Part shown: positions 20,561 through 33,045 of the stretch, piece after piece
Layout of the letters: each line of letters starts with the position of its first letter
Position numbering within the stretch: position 1 is the first letter of the stretch
Source: Crossaster papposus
Lineage: Eukaryota; Echinodermata; Asteroidea; Velatida; Solasteridae
Direction of reading: 5' to 3'
Assembly (NCBI GenBank): GCA_037893245.1
Contig: JBAIAA010000538.1
Coordinates: 62,001 to 126,000 of the forward strand
DNA length: 64,000 nt
Notes under the pieces: model-generated
What the model was told of the DNA's origin: nothing
Seen by the model: only the letters and a program-made list of their open reading frames with translations
Databases searched by the model: none
Position numbers and translations under genes: made by a program

Positions 20561-20910
20561 AACAGCTGTTGTCGAGCTGCTATACGTAGTGGATAGTGGG
20601 ATTGGCTATGGATCAAAGATCCCGGGTGACCCTAGAGGGCGCTATAGTAGCACTATCGAAAGTGTATCCGTGAAACGAGGTGAGTCTAATTTTATTGTAG
20701 AATTCCATCAGAGATGCCTTCTTATTCCTCCATGGATGTACTAAAACCTTTTAGTAAAAGGATACATATTATTATACCAACTGATATAGTGAATCTCTCG
20801 AAAATCCCAATGGCTACAGACTAGAGTTTTTCTCATGTGGTTTCCTAGTCCGAACGAAGGTTTGGACGAAGTTCTTCATTGCAATACGAGTACCGGTACG
20901 ACTGACGTCC

Positions 20911-21460
20911 AGGGTTAGTCCGAGACCGAGTAACTTGGACCCAAAAATCACCTTTATCAACATTTGGACATGGTCGGGTAATATTAGGGTCCAAGCAAAC
21001 CCGTTTGGACTCGTTGTACGAAATGTCTGCACATCGATCCCCCATGACCTCCCACACTTTTCCCCCAAAATGTCACTTAAAACGGCCACTTACAAAAATG
21101 CTGCTCTAGTCCCCAGTACTTTAGGCACTAAGGAGGGTGTGGGTATTTTGCGGAACTTGCAGAACGTGCAGAACTCTGCGGAACTCTGCAGAACTGTGCA
21201 AAACAACAATAATTACACCGAATAAATACAAAATATCGACTTCAAAGGCAGAATAACCTTCAAACCTCAAAGTGCTGAAATTGTTTTATTTTTTTTCTTA
21301 AATTCAAGATTTGTAAGCATTTATCACTTCGGTCACGTCAGTGCAGAACTAATACACAGCTATAACTGCGTGGTGCAGAACACATGCTGTAAAGGGATAT
21401 CCTTTTACAAATCAAGTGCTCAGGTGTGCCATGTGCCGTGCGAATACTGTACGGCCGCTT
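20911..21460. repeat. Outer unique block of the left inverted arm
   Basis: Reverse-complement counterpart of about 52590-53496, interrupted there by the foldback at 52902-53293. Shared landmarks include TGTACGAAATGTCTGCACAT, CTTACAAAAATGCTGCT and AAAGGGATATCCTTTTACAA. The open frames on both strands have no protein motif. Confidence 0.75.
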
Positions 21461-23546
21461 ACTGTACTTATTACAATGGCCCAACGCGCGCTGTTGGAAG
21501 GGGGCATGTTTACGGCTGCAGAACCAACCTTTAAAATAATCGGAATATCCTAATTTTAACAGGTACAAGTGTCTTATATCCTCAATAACTCCTCTAATTA
21601 TTTTATCTGCCAAATTCAGCCGACAAGGCATTTAAATATCAGAGTTCCGCGTTGTACCAGATCGCGTTTTCAGCTCGTACTACCCTTTATAATGGTCCAA
21701 CGCTGTGGGGAGGGGGCATGTTTACGGCTGCAGAACCAACCTTTACAATAATCGGAATATCCTAATTTTAACAGGGACAAGTGTTTTATATCCTCAATAA
21801 CTCCTCTAATGATTTTATTGGCAAAATTCAGCCGACAAGGCATGTAAATATCAGAGTTCCGCGTTTTACCAGGGCAATTTTTTTCAGCTCGATTTGATGT
21901 GTGCGTTGGGGGTGTAGGGCCATGTACAACACATTAGAATGGTCCAACGCTGTGGGGAGGGGGCATGTTTACGGCTGCAGAACTAACCTTTAACATGATC
22001 GCAATATCTTAATTTTAACAGGGACAGATGTCTTATACTTATATCCTCAATAACTCCTCTGATTATTTTAACGGCCAAATTCAGCCGACAAGGCATGTAA
22101 ATATCAGAGTTCCGCGTTTTACCAGGGCAATTTGTTTCAGCTCGATTTGATGCGTGCGTTGGGGGTGTAGGGCCGTGTACAACACATTCGAATGGTCCAA
22201 CGCTGTGGGGAGGGGGCATGTTTACGGCTGCAGAACCAACCTTTAACATGATCGCAATATCTTAATTTTAACAAGGACAAGTGTCTTATATCCTCAATAA
22301 CTCCTCTGATTATTTTAACGGCAAAATTCAGCCGACAAGGCATGTAAATATCAGAGTTCCGCATTTTACCAGGGCATTTTTTCAGCCCGATTTGATGCGT
22401 GCATTATAATGTAGGGCCTTGTACAACACATTAGAATGGTCCAACGTTGTGGGGAGGGGGCATGTTTACGGCTGCAGAACCAACCTTTACAATAATCGGA
22501 ATATCCTAATTTTAACAGGGACAAGTGTTTGATATCCTCAATAACTCCTCTAATTATTTTATTGGCAAAATTCAGCCGACAAGGCATGTAAATATCAGAG
22601 TTCCGCATTTTACCAGATCGCGTTTTTCAGCTCGATTTGATGCGTGCGTTATAATGACTTGTATATGGTCGTGTACAACACATTCGAATGGGTCCAACGT
22701 TGTGGGGAGGGGGCATGTTTACGGCTGCAGAACCAACCTTTAACATGATCGCAATATCTTAATTTTAACAGGGACAGATGTCTTATCCTCAATAACTCCT
22801 CTGATTATTTTAACGGCCAAATTCAGCCGACAAGGCATGTAAATATCAGAGTTCCGCGTTTTACCAGGGCAATTTTTTCAGCTCGATTTGATGCGTGCGT
22901 TATAATGTATAGGGCCATGTACAACACATTCGCATGGGTCCAACGCTGTGGGGAGGGGGCATGTTTACGGCTGCAGAACCAACCTTTAACATGATCGCAA
23001 TATCTTAATTTTAACAGGGACAAGTTTCTTATATCCTCAATAACTCCTCTGATTATTTTAACGGCAAAATTCAGCCGACAAGGCATGTAAATATCAGAGT
23101 TCCGCGTTTTACCTTTTTTCAGCTCGATTTGATTCGTGCGTTATAATGTAGGGCCGTGTACAACACATTCGAATGGGTCCAACGTTGTGGGGAGGGGGCA
23201 TGTTTACGGCTGCAGAACCAACCTTTAACATGATCGCAATATCTTAATTTTAACAGGGACAGATGTCTTATATCCTCAATAACTCCTCTGATTATTTTAA
23301 CGGCCAAATTCAGCCGACAAGGCATGTAAATATCAGAGTTCCGCGTTTTACCAGGGCAATTTTTTTCAGCTCGATTTGACGCGTGCGTTGGGGCGTAGGG
23401 CCGTGTACAACATATTAGAATGGTCCAACGTTGTGGGGAGGGGGCATGTTTACGGCTGCAAAACCAACCTTTACAATAATCGGAATATCCTAATTTTAAC
23501 AGGGACAAGTGTTTTATATCCTCAATAACTCCTCTGATTATTTTAA
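21461..23546. repeat. ~245-bp tandem array, left arm, outer half (9 units)
   Basis: ATGTTTACGGCTGCAG starts at 21506, 21719, 21965, 22218, 22462, 22715, 22961, 23200 and 23446 (period 239-253, first spacing 213). Two variants alternate, one with AATAATCGGAATATCC and one with AACATGATCGCAATATCT. The frequent minus-strand frames of 65-130 codons reflect DNA conservation; unit length is not a constant multiple of 3. Confidence 0.9.
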
Positions 23547-24218
23547 TAGTCTAGGCAAAAAATCCAGAAATGTGCCTATTTAAGTTGCATGAGACATTTT
23601 TGAGGAAAAGCAAACAAATAGGTGATTCTGAAAGGTAATTTTGTGCTGAATATGAATATCCTGTTTGTGTTTTCTCAAAATTGCCTAATTAGGTCGGTAA
23701 TTAAGGTCAAAGGTCATTAAATGCAAATTTCAATTTTTCACAAGAAATGGTTTATTTTACCTCCTAAATACTATGATGTTAATAATTTAGCAATTTCTTT
23801 TTTAATAAATCATACACAGCATGTCAAAATATCGAAATGAATGGAAATTTGTAAAGAATTATTCACTTCTTTTGACAATATCTCGTTAACCATTGGACTT
23901 TTTCTTTTTCACCACGGGATGAGTTTCTACAGGCAGTTTTTCAAACATATGCACGTTTGATCGGTGTTCTCTGGCTGATTTACATTATTTTGGGTACCGA
24001 GGGACAGGAATATGGTATTTGGTTTCATAAATTGTTATAATTAGGACGGTAATTAGAGCCAAGGGTCAATTAGTGCAGAATACCAACTATTAGGAAATTT
24101 CATTTTTGTGCATCCCTACAAAATGCTGGTGCTGTAGTAGGCCCCTAATACCTCACATGCTTTTGTTAAATCTACAGGGTGGGAATCCCTACCCACTGTC
24201 TGAATCAGTGATGTAGTA

Positions 24219-24615
24219 TACTCGAGACCGGTCTCAGTCTCGGACCGGTCTCGGGGCCTGGTCTCGGTCTCGGCTAGCCGGTCTTGGTCTCGAATCTTAA
24301 TGACTCTATCTACATTAATGACTTAATGACTTTATCTACATTTAACCTCCCGGTTTTCCTAAATTAATTAATTATGTCCTGTTTTGATATTTTCTCTCTT
24401 TTTTTGGTGTTTAGTTTTTTTGGTTCTTTTTCTAAATGTTAATGTTAATTTTAATTTTAATATTATTTTGTACAAATCATGCAATTCAGCCTGGCGGCTG
24501 CGAGATTTTTTTTTTTAATAAACCATTTTCAATTCAATTTAATTCGACTCGGTCTTGGTCTCGGATGTCTGGTCTCGGGTCTCGGTGCCGAGACCGACCG
24601 AGACCGGCAATGGAA
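24219..24615. mobile_element. 397-bp hAT-type MITE rich in GGTCTCGG
   Basis: Flanked by an exact 8-bp duplication ATGTAGTA (24211-24218 and 24616-24623), the hAT hallmark. Both ends carry inverted clusters of ACCGGTCTCGGTCTCGG. The centre is AT-rich and non-coding. Confidence 0.75.
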
Positions 24616-24624
24616 ATGTAGTAA

Positions 24625-25047
24625 TAAATGCACTAGAATACAAAACAAAGCCCAGTAGTATAGTAGGCCTATGTGGATATGGATAGGCATACACAATGAA
24701 CATGTAACGGGTATATTTATGACACCCCCTCCCCCTACAAATGTGGTTGTATCGGCAATTTCTGTGAAGTTCCTATCAAATAGAGGGCGCAGCAACAGAT
24801 TAGTGTTGCACAGTTGCATCAAGTTTAGCAAGTCCAACTCACGCAAGACTGAGAGCAAGTCCAGCCAGCCTCCTCCATTTCCAGCTCCATTTCACCCAGC
24901 ATCCCGTGCGAACAACGGTCCCCAAACAGCATTCCAAGCGACGATGAGTCACTTCTTCTATCATGTAAACTAGACTCTGGCCCATCCACATCAAGAACCA
25001 CACCAACCACGGTCTCACACAAATTATCCGAGGAAAACTTCAAACTG
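24625..25047. other. Non-coding stretch upstream of the Penelope-like remnant
   Basis: Contains TAGAGGGCGC at 24781 and no recognisable gene. It may be the 5' region of the Penelope-like element. Confidence 0.35.
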
Positions 25048-25446
25048 GTGAAACTCCTGGCAGTCAACGTCAACATTTTGACATCTGTCAAGGAACACAT
25101 CACCCGCCAAATACGACCCCTTTCCCGGTCAATCGAGACTAGCAAACCACTACCTTACGGTATATATCGAGGTAAAAATACGGCCGCCACGTCCACACCG
25201 AGCCCTAAAATTCCAGGGGTCATTCCAGGATCGCCGGAGCAATCTCCAGAGAAGAACATCGCTGCTCTTCACAGGAATTACCGAGGCCCAGCTGAACAAC
25301 GCCAGACGCTCAGCCCAAGAAAAGCTTGCTCAAGATTTCCAGGGTCCAGATTATCCCACCGCTCAATAACTCCTGAGCTTCTTCACAAGACCCTACCAAC
25401 CGACAAGAGGCATCAAAAGAAACCGACAACACTAGTCGATCTCTAA
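25048..25446 (+). CDS. Possible ORF upstream of the Penelope-like RT, unknown
   Basis: 132 codons, basic, rich in Ser, Pro, Arg and Lys (for example SPKIPGVIPGSPEQSPEKN). I recognise no domain. It precedes the Penelope-like RT by about 170 bp on the same strand and could be a leader ORF of that element, a captured fragment, or chance. The intervening sequence holds the AT-rich TAATATAATAATTATAATAA, which resembles a boundary or tail. Confidence 0.25.
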   Translation: MKLLAVNVNILTSVKEHITRQIRPLSRSIETSKPLPYGIYRGKNTAATSTPSPKIPGVIPGSPEQSPEKNIAALHRNYRGPAEQRQTLSPRKACSRFPGSRLSHRSITPELLHKTLPTDKRHQKKPTTLVDL

Positions 25447-25616
25447 CCACAAAACCAAACGGTCCTTTTCAGGACCACCACACCTTCTCAAAAGAGATTA
25501 ATCCGGCGTCATCTTGCCTCTATAATATAATAATTATAATAAATAAACTTGAATATAATCCACCCCATACCTTATCCGTTATATTCAAACTACAATTTAC
25601 AAATCTTTCAACTACC

Positions 25617-27653
25617 ATGGCAAGAAGAAAACTCAACAAAGAAACCAAGAGATCCATAAGTCAATCGAAATCTAACCATTTCTCTAACAAATGCAAATCG
25701 AAAACCAAACGAGCCAACTCCAATTATTTGCGCTCAGTAGCAGAACAATGTCAATCTTTCATAACGAACCAATCCAAAGCAACACTATCGCAAACTGAAA
25801 TAATTGCTTTAGGAAAAGGTTTAAACTTCGTACCCAGGCACTCCTGCGAAACCAAACCGCATTTCACTTGTAAGTGAGTACCTTCAATCGAAGACAAAGA
25901 ATTGCATTCTTAATGCGTAACAAACGTTCCAAAAACCATCCTTTCAAACCACCACCAAAATGGCAACCAAAATCATCCCCTAGTGCAACACTAGAAGAAT
26001 CTTTGAAAGCCACAACATTCGAACTGGCCCACATCAGGCTAAGGAATCGGCAGAAAAACATGACCACACAAGAACGTTTCGCCATAAACAAACTTAAAAA
26101 CAATCCTGACATCGTAGTCAAACCATATGACAAAGGCAGAGGCATCTGCATTATGAACCACTCAGACTATCTACAAGTGGGTTACCACCACCCTGAGTCC
26201 CATCATTATACCAAACTGGACCAAGACATTACCCCACAAACTATTTTGATGGTTCACAACACACTAATTGAAATGAGAAACAACAAACACATCAACAACG
26301 ATACTCTGAAATACCTCGACCCACTTCCACAAAACTGTCCAACATGTCCAACCATTTTTCTTTCTCCCCAAAATACCCAAAACTCCGCCACCGGGAGAAC
26401 CTTTTGTTGGACGACCAATTATAAGTGGATGTACCAGCCCTACGGCCAAAATTTCAGATTACATAGACTATTTTCTTCTTTCCACCGTAACCGCACAAAC
26501 CATTTATGTCCGCGACAAAGCAGACATAATTTGCGCAAACTGGAAGAAAGACAATTTCCACAAGATGTCTTAATTACAAGCGTCGATGTTGTTTCTATGT
26601 ACACAAATGTCCGACAGACGGAAGCAATCCAATGCGTTTGCAATGCCCTCGAAAACACAAACCATAACCATCCGATCACAAAACCACCCTCGACTTACAT
26701 CCCAAAACTTCTGGAACTCATTCTTGGCCGCAACTGTTTCCAATTCGGAAATAAGTTCTTTCTCCAGAAAATTGGCTGTGCACTGGGCTCTACATCCAGC
26801 TCTGAAATTTGTAACATCACATTGCACGACTTAGAAAAAGCGGATAACATCCTCACAAAGTCATGGTGGCGCTATATAGAGACGATATATACTGGTCATC
26901 TACAACTGAACTCTGAACGAATTCCCAAATCTCGTCACGGAGATAAACAAGATGCACCCAACTCTAAAATTCACATACGAAGCCTCTGACTCATCAATCA
27001 ACTACCTTGACTTAACTATATTCAAAGGAGACCGTTTCCATGAAACAGGAATCCTAGACACCAAAGTCTACACCAAACCAACGTAAACCTTCCAATATCT
27101 CCATAAAACATCATCCCACCCACCCCATATTTTCAAAGCGTTCATATACGGAGAAACACTCCGCTTTACGCTAGAAACACCAACAACGCGGATGACTTCC
27201 ACAACAAAGTCAAAACATTCTCAGAGAAACTAACCACAAGAGGTTACAATCCCAATGAGACCAACAGCGATAAACAAAGTCTCACATGCCGACCGAACGA
27301 GACTGATACACAACACAAAAGATGGAGAAAAAACAAAACAAATTCCACTTGTCTTCACAACCACCTACAGCCCAGCCATAAACCACGGTGGCACACATCT
27401 AGCAATAAACAAACACTGGAACTTAATCCAAGGCAATCAAATACTTTCGGAACTATTTCCGAAACCTCCATTCATTGCCTTCAAAAAAGCCCAATACATT
27501 CGGGAGAAACTAATAAGAGCTAAACTACCACAGCAAAATCAAAAGCTCGAACCACTCCCAACAGACTCTGGCTTTTTCGAACAACAAATTGAACCAGACG
27601 AAACCCTCAACATATTGCTCTCCCTACTGGACGAACAATTTGAAACCGACTGA
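25617..27653 (+). pseudogene. Penelope-like element reverse transcriptase, multiply frameshifted
   Basis: The start shows the N-terminal Penelope signature LSQTEIIALGKGLNFVP (25617-25866). After a frameshift come NNPDIVVKPYDKGRGICIM, then in another frame GRPIISGCTSPTAKISDYID, then TSVDVVSMYTNV and FQFGNKFFLQKIGCALGS. The catalytic motif is visible as YRDD at 26875-26886 in yet another frame. The C-terminal portion near 27340-27530 has PLVFTTTYSPAI and the thumb-like FKKAQYIREKLIRAKL. No GIY-YIG endonuclease follows: the frame ends at 27653 with an acidic tail. At least four frameshifts make it non-functional. Penelope-like assignment is confident; the subfamily is not assigned. Confidence 0.85.
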
Positions 27654-27994
27654 AAAAACTATATGGCTCAAACCAAACTTACATGATTGGAATATACCCA
27701 ATCCCAGCCACAACTTTTCCGCGAGTCAGCAGGAACTGAAGAGTGCCCAAACAGCAAGGCACGAAAGCATGCTATTGCTAACAAGATGATTTGCGAACAT
27801 AATCCTCTGCTCTCACCACTAATCACATTTGATTATTTAACCTATCATAGTCACTCAATCTCTTATGTCCGCCCACCTACATTTCAATCGGACATAACCG
27901 GCAAAGACTAAGTCATGCTTAAAATTAATTTGTTTAAGCCACACAGGTCACAGAGTAATGAATGTGATAGTGCCATCCCTCTCTCCAAACCAAA
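27654..27994. other. Non-coding sequence 3' of the Penelope-like remnant
   Basis: Short open frames only; no GIY-YIG motif seen in any frame. Ends at the right arm of the 5.0-kb inverted-repeat element. Confidence 0.4.
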
Positions 27995-28552
27995 AATGAA
28001 CTTAAAAGGAATTCCCTTAAAATTGGGTATTCTGCACTAATTGACCCTTGGCTCTAATTACAGTCCTAATTGTAATAATTTATGAAACCAAATACCATAT
28101 TCCTGTCCCTCAATACCCAAAACAATGTAAATCAGCCAGAGAACATTGATCAAAAGTGCATTTAGGTGTGAAAAGCAGGTACAAACTCATCCCGTGAAGA
28201 AAAGGAGAAAGTTCAATGGTTACGGAGATATTCGCAAAAGAAGTAAATAATTCTTTAACAATTTCCATTATTTTAGATATTTTGATATTCTGTGCGTGAT
28301 TTATTATAAGAGAAATTGCAAAATGATTTACACCATTGTATACAAAAGGTAAAGTAAACAATTTCTTGTAAAAAAATGAAATTTGCACTTACTGACCTTT
28401 GACCTTTTTTACTGACCTAATTAGACAATTTTGAGAAACACAAACAAGATATTCAAATTCAGCACAAAATTACCGTTCAGAATCACCTATTTGTTTGCTT
28501 TTCCTCAAAAATGCCTCATGCAGTCATATTTTCTCAAAATCAAACCAGTCTA

Positions 28553-30765
28553 TAACTGCCAAATTCAGCCGACAAGGCATGTAAATATCAGAGTTCCGCG
28601 TTTTACCAGTGCAATTTGTTTCAGCTCGATTTGACGCTTGCGTTGGGCCTGGGGTGTAGGGCCGTGTACAACACATTCGAATGGGTCCAACTCTGTGGGG
28701 AGGGGGCATGTTTACGGCTGCAGAACCAACCTTTAACATGATCGCAATATCTTAATTTTAACAGGGACAAGTGTCTTATATCCTCAATAACTCCTCTGAT
28801 TATTTTAACGGCAAAATTCAGCCGACAAGGCATGTAAATATCAGAGTTCCGCGTTTTACCAGGGCATTTTTTTCAGCTCGATTTGATGCGTGCGTTATAA
28901 TGTATAGGGCCATGTACAACACATTCGCATGGGTCCAACGCTGTGGGGAGGGGGCATGTTTACGGCTGCAGAACCAACCTTTAACATGATCGCAATATCT
29001 TAATTTTAACAGGGACAGATGTCTTATCCTCAATAACTCCTCTGATTATTTTAACGGCCAAATTCAGCCGACAAGGCATGTAAATATCAGAGTTCTGCGT
29101 TTTACCAGGGCAATTTGTTTCAGCTCGATTTGACGCGTGCGTTGGGCCTGGGGTGTAGGGCCGTGTACAACACATTCGAATGGGTCCAACTCTGTGGGAA
29201 GGGGGCATGTTTACGGCTGCAGAACCAACCTTTAACATGATCGCAATATCTTAATTTTAACAGGGACAAGTGTCTTATATCCTCAATAACTCCTCTGATT
29301 ATTTTAACGGTAAAATTCAGCCGACAAGGCATGTAAATATCAGAGTTCCGCGTTTTACCAGGGCATTTTTTTCAGCTCGATTTGATGCGTGCGTTATAAT
29401 GTAGGGCCGTGTACAACACATTCGAATGGGTCCAACGTTGTGAGGAGGGGGCATGTTTACGGCTGCAGAACCAACCTTTAACATGATCGCAATATCTTAA
29501 TTTTAACAGGGACAAGTGTCTTATATCCTCAATAACTCCTCTGATTATTTTAACGGCCAAATTCAGCCGACAAGGCATGTAAATATCAGAGTTCCGCGTT
29601 TTACCAGGGCAATTTTTTTCAGCTCGATTTGATGCGTGCGTTGGGGGTGTAGGGCCGTGTACAACACATTCGAATGGTCCAACGCTGTGGGGAGGGGGCA
29701 TGTTTACGGCTGCAGAACCAACCTTTAACATGATCGCAATATCTTAATTTTAACAGGGACAAGTGTCTTATATCCTCAATAACTCCTCTGATTATTTTAA
29801 CGGCCAAATTCAGCCGACAAGGCATGTAAATATCAGAGTTCCGCGTTTTACCAGGGCAATTTGTTTCAGCTCGATTTGACGCGTGCGTTGGGCCTGGGGT
29901 GTAGGGCCGTGTACAACACATTCGAATGGGTCCAACTCTGTGGGAAGGGGGCATGTTTACCGCTGCAGAACCAACCTTTAACATGATCGCAATATCTTAA
30001 TTTTAACAGGGACAAGTGTCTTATATCCTCAATAACTCCTGATTATTTTAACGGCAAAATTCAGCCGACAAGGCATGTAAATATCAGAGTTCCGCGTTTT
30101 ACCAGGGCATCTTTTTCAGCTCGATTTGATGCGTGCGTTATAATGTAGGGCCGTGTACAACACATTCGAATGGGTCCAACGTTGTGAGGAGGGGGCATGT
30201 TTACGGCTGCAGAACCAACCTTTAACATGATCGCAATATCTTAATTTTAACAGGGACAAGTGTCTTATATCCTCAATAACTCCTCTGATTATTTTAACGG
30301 CCAAATTCAGCCGACAAGGCATGTAAATATCAGAGTTCCGCGTTTTACCAGGGCATTTTTTTCAGCTCTATTTGATGCGTGCGTTGGGGGTGTAGGGCCG
30401 TGTACAACACATTCGAATGGTCCAACGCTGTGGGGAGGGGGCATGTTTACGGCTGCAGAACCAACCTTTAACATGATCGCAATATCTTAATTTTAACAGG
30501 GACAAGTGTCTTATATCCTCAATAACTCCTCTGATTATTTTAACGGCCAAATTCAGCCGACAAGGCATGTAAATATCAGAGTTCCGCGTTTTACCAGGGC
30601 ATTTTTTTCAGCTCGATTTGATGCGTGCGTTATAATGTAGGGCCATGTACAACACATTAGAATGGTCCAACGTTGTGGGGAGGGGGCATGTTTACGGCTG
30701 CAGAACCAACCTTTACCATGATCGCAATTTCGTAATTTTTACAGGGACAAGTGTGTTATATCCTC
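28553..30765. repeat. ~245-bp tandem array, left arm, inner half (9 units)
   Basis: Continues the array broken at 23546. ATGTTTACGG starts near 28708, 28956, 29207, 29452, 29699, 29952, 30197, 30442 and 30688. All units are of the AACATGATCGCAATATCT type and more homogeneous than the outer half. The last unit degenerates and stops near 30765. Confidence 0.9.
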
Positions 30766-30778
30766 CACCAAGATAAAG

Positions 30779-30958
30779 ATGCATTGGAAGATCATCCATG
30801 GTTTGAAGGACGAGATGATCATTTTTGAGAACGATACAAGTCTGAAGAAGCGCAGCGATCGCAAGAAGCTGCTATTTAAAACATGCAAGTACCATCCCAA
30901 CCAGATCACGGAGAAGAAAATAAGACGTAGGAGGAGAAAACGAAGCTCTAGGTCCTGA
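30779..30958 (+). CDS. Small basic ORF at the inner edge of the left array, unknown
   Basis: 59 codons from ATG 30779 to TGA 30956-30958. The first half is mixed (MHWKIIHGLKDEMIIFENDT); the second half is strongly basic and ends with a run of Arg/Lys and Ser. CCACCAAG before ATAAAG could be a splice acceptor, which would make this a last exon. No family recognised; it could be chance. Confidence 0.25.
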   Translation: MHWKIIHGLKDEMIIFENDTSLKKRSDRKKLLFKTCKYHPNQITEKKIRRRRRKRSSRS

Positions 30959-30959
30959 T

Positions 30960-31235
30960 GGAGAAAATTACCAAGATGATCACCACATATTACAATTATA
31001 TGCCATCACCGTCATCCAATCGCTCAATGTTGATGTCCAATGGCATATTGTGTGCCAAAAATCCAAACAAATATATATATTTTGTAACTTTCTTCTGTCA
31101 AACTTGAATTACCAAAAAGAAATCGAGTTAGCCAAAACCAACAAATAAATGACTAAAAAAGTCTACTATATATATTCACTCATCCAAAAAGCGACAACGT
31201 ATGCATATTTATCCAGCCGACGGGCTTAATCGCTG
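30960..31235. other. Non-coding stretch
   Basis: AT-rich; no gene or repeat recognised. Confidence 0.35.
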
Positions 31236-32600
31236 AAAGATTTGATCAACCAACGAGCGCCCTCTCGGGGGCCTACCCATCATGCCACGTCGTGAGTGAC
31301 TCCGCCATGATACTTCCTCTCTTTTTTAGCCGGACGGCATCGTGAATTAAATATTGTTGTTCTCGCTTTTTGGCGAGTTTCTGTACGATTTTTTGCTTCA
31401 AGGTTTTCTGTTTTATAGAATTTATCAACCACATAACTGTGTAGAATCTGTAGAGTTTTTTTTTGAGTAGTTATTATGTATTTGGTGTGATTTTGGAGTC
31501 AATTGCATTCGTTTTTGGTTTTCACGTGGCGTAGCAGGCTTTATAGCCTTTGTCTATAACACCGCGTGCTGCGGGCCAAGTCGGCACAGTGTACTAGGGC
31601 TAACCCAGTGCCGGGTAGGCATCGCGGGTTCTCTCTCCGGGATCAAGTGTAATCCCCTCATGGCTTTCTTTTCCTTTGTTTTTGTACAGCGTAGTTATTT
31701 GACTCCTTAGACGGGACCCAAGCCCACCAGCTGTGGATATGTAACTCGTCTCGAGACAGGTACTTCTCTCGAGTTATTTTCGAAACTTTTCCCGTCACCT
31801 TTGTTTCCGTAAAGGCCTTAGGGAGAAAGTGCGGAATTATTCTCCACAAGGCCTGCTACTCGCCCCACACGTGGGGCCCCTGTCCGAAAGGCAGCTTTTC
31901 GGCCGTTCGGGGGACTAGCGAAACGTTTCGAGGAATAAAACGGTCCCCGACTGTTTATTATTCCCCTTTTGGTTTCCCTAAGCTCGCGGTGAGCTAGGGC
32001 CTAGCGAGTCGTATCGCGGGGGTATATCGACAAAGGTCGTTTCCTCCCCCCGACCGTCTCAGCTAGCTCAGGGAGCTAGTAAGTAGTAGGCTAATAGAGG
32101 ACGTTTCGTTGGTTATATCGACAGAGGTCGTTTCGTTGTTATATCGACAGAGGTCGTTTCCTACCCCTCGGCCGTCCTAGGCTATCTCGGTATTGCAGCT
32201 ATAAACGAGATAGCGGCGAGACCCTCGTGGGTATATCGGCCGCTGGCCGCTCCCTTCCCTCGCTGTCTTGCCTAGCTCGGAGAGGCGAGTTTCACGCCAG
32301 ACGTACGTTCCACAGCATGGAACACCGTGATGGCACCGGGGATAAATCCCCGTACACCCGCGGTTCCCCTAGCCTTGGTCAAGGCGAGTTCGTCGTTATC
32401 CGTCCGTCGTTATCCGTCCAGAAATACACTGTGCGCGCGCCCCGCATATATGCTGCTAGGTTGCGCTCCATGCAAAGATACAGCGCGAACAGCGACCTCA
32501 TACAGCCACTATTTATGCAAATCTACTGAGGCTACTTTTTCGCCTTGGATCATTGGGTTTTTGAAATCTTATGTTTTTCCTATATTTTCCTAAATGTGGC
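31236..32600 (-). repeat. GC-rich leader-like segment with TATATCGAC(A)GAGGTCGTTTC repeats
   Basis: Near copies of TATATCGACAGAGGTCGTTTC lie at about 32022, 32115 and 32139. Several local hairpins are present, for example GCCCCACACGTGGGGC at 31862-31877. The right end, about 32366-32570, is an inverted copy of 33655-33840. I infer the outer part of a decayed retroelement in minus orientation, head-to-head with the DIRS-like remnant to its right. No convincing protein. Confidence 0.4.
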
Positions 32601-32720
32601 GCATGACCTCGTATGCGAATACAGATAAGTATAGGCGGGGCTAAGATGTGAAGTGTCCAATCACAACGCGGTTGAAACACGACGTCATCAAATTTGATGC
32701 AGCATGACATTTAAGACAAA

Positions 32721-32945
32721 ATGGCAGATATTCAGCGTCGTCTTTCGTCCGAAGATCTGTCGTGTTGTTTGAATTTTGCAGCGCAAATATTATCCCTCAA
32801 AGATTTTAGACCCGAGCAGCGAAAGGCCATTAGAATCCTTTCTTCGTGGTCTTTGTGAATTTGCCGACAGGTTATGGGAAATCCGTCATTTTTTCAGGCA
32901 GCCTGAGCCCCATTTTGCTCGGAGCTCGCACGTACAGCCAGGTAC
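32721..32945 (+). pseudogene. RecQ-family DNA helicase, N-terminal fragment
   Basis: From ATG 32721 the frame reads MADIQRRLSSEDL and then LKDFRPEQRKAIRIL, the RecQ Q-motif region. After a 1-nt frame change the next frame gives VFVNLPTGYGKSVIF, a Walker A motif (PTGYGKS at 32864-32884). A second frame change gives FQAA. This is the first ~70 residues of a RecQ-like ATP-dependent 3'-5' helicase, with at least two indels and no later motifs (no DEAH box found). It sits just upstream of a solitary ~245-bp array unit inside the giant structure. It may be a captured host fragment or the remains of a helicase-bearing transposon. Confidence 0.7.
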
Positions 32946-33045
32946 TCAGCGTCAGTTTTCAGCGTGTTTAGTCAGTTTCTTATCGCCGCATAATCGGCAT
33001 TAACCCAGGCATGCTGGTCTGTGCACTTATCGCCACATTGTGGTC

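Larger units (their letters stand above)
23547..28552. mobile_element. 5.0-kb inverted-repeat element with TAA duplication
   Basis: Inserted into one array unit. TAA flanks both ends (23544-23546 and 28553-28555). Termini are TAGTCTAGG and, on the other strand, TAGACTGG. Arms of about 560 bp (23547-24112 and 27995-28552) are inverted copies sharing ACAAATAGGTGATTCTGAA, CAAAATTGTCTAATTAGGTC-like and CCAAGGGTCAATTAGTGCAG segments. The TAA duplication suggests PIF/Harbinger affinity, but no transposase is present. The interior carries a hAT-type MITE and a Penelope-like RT remnant. Confidence 0.75.

Noticed and set aside
21461-23546. CRISPR-like regular repeats
   Set aside because: Units are ~245 bp and contiguous with no unique spacers, in a eukaryotic transposon context.
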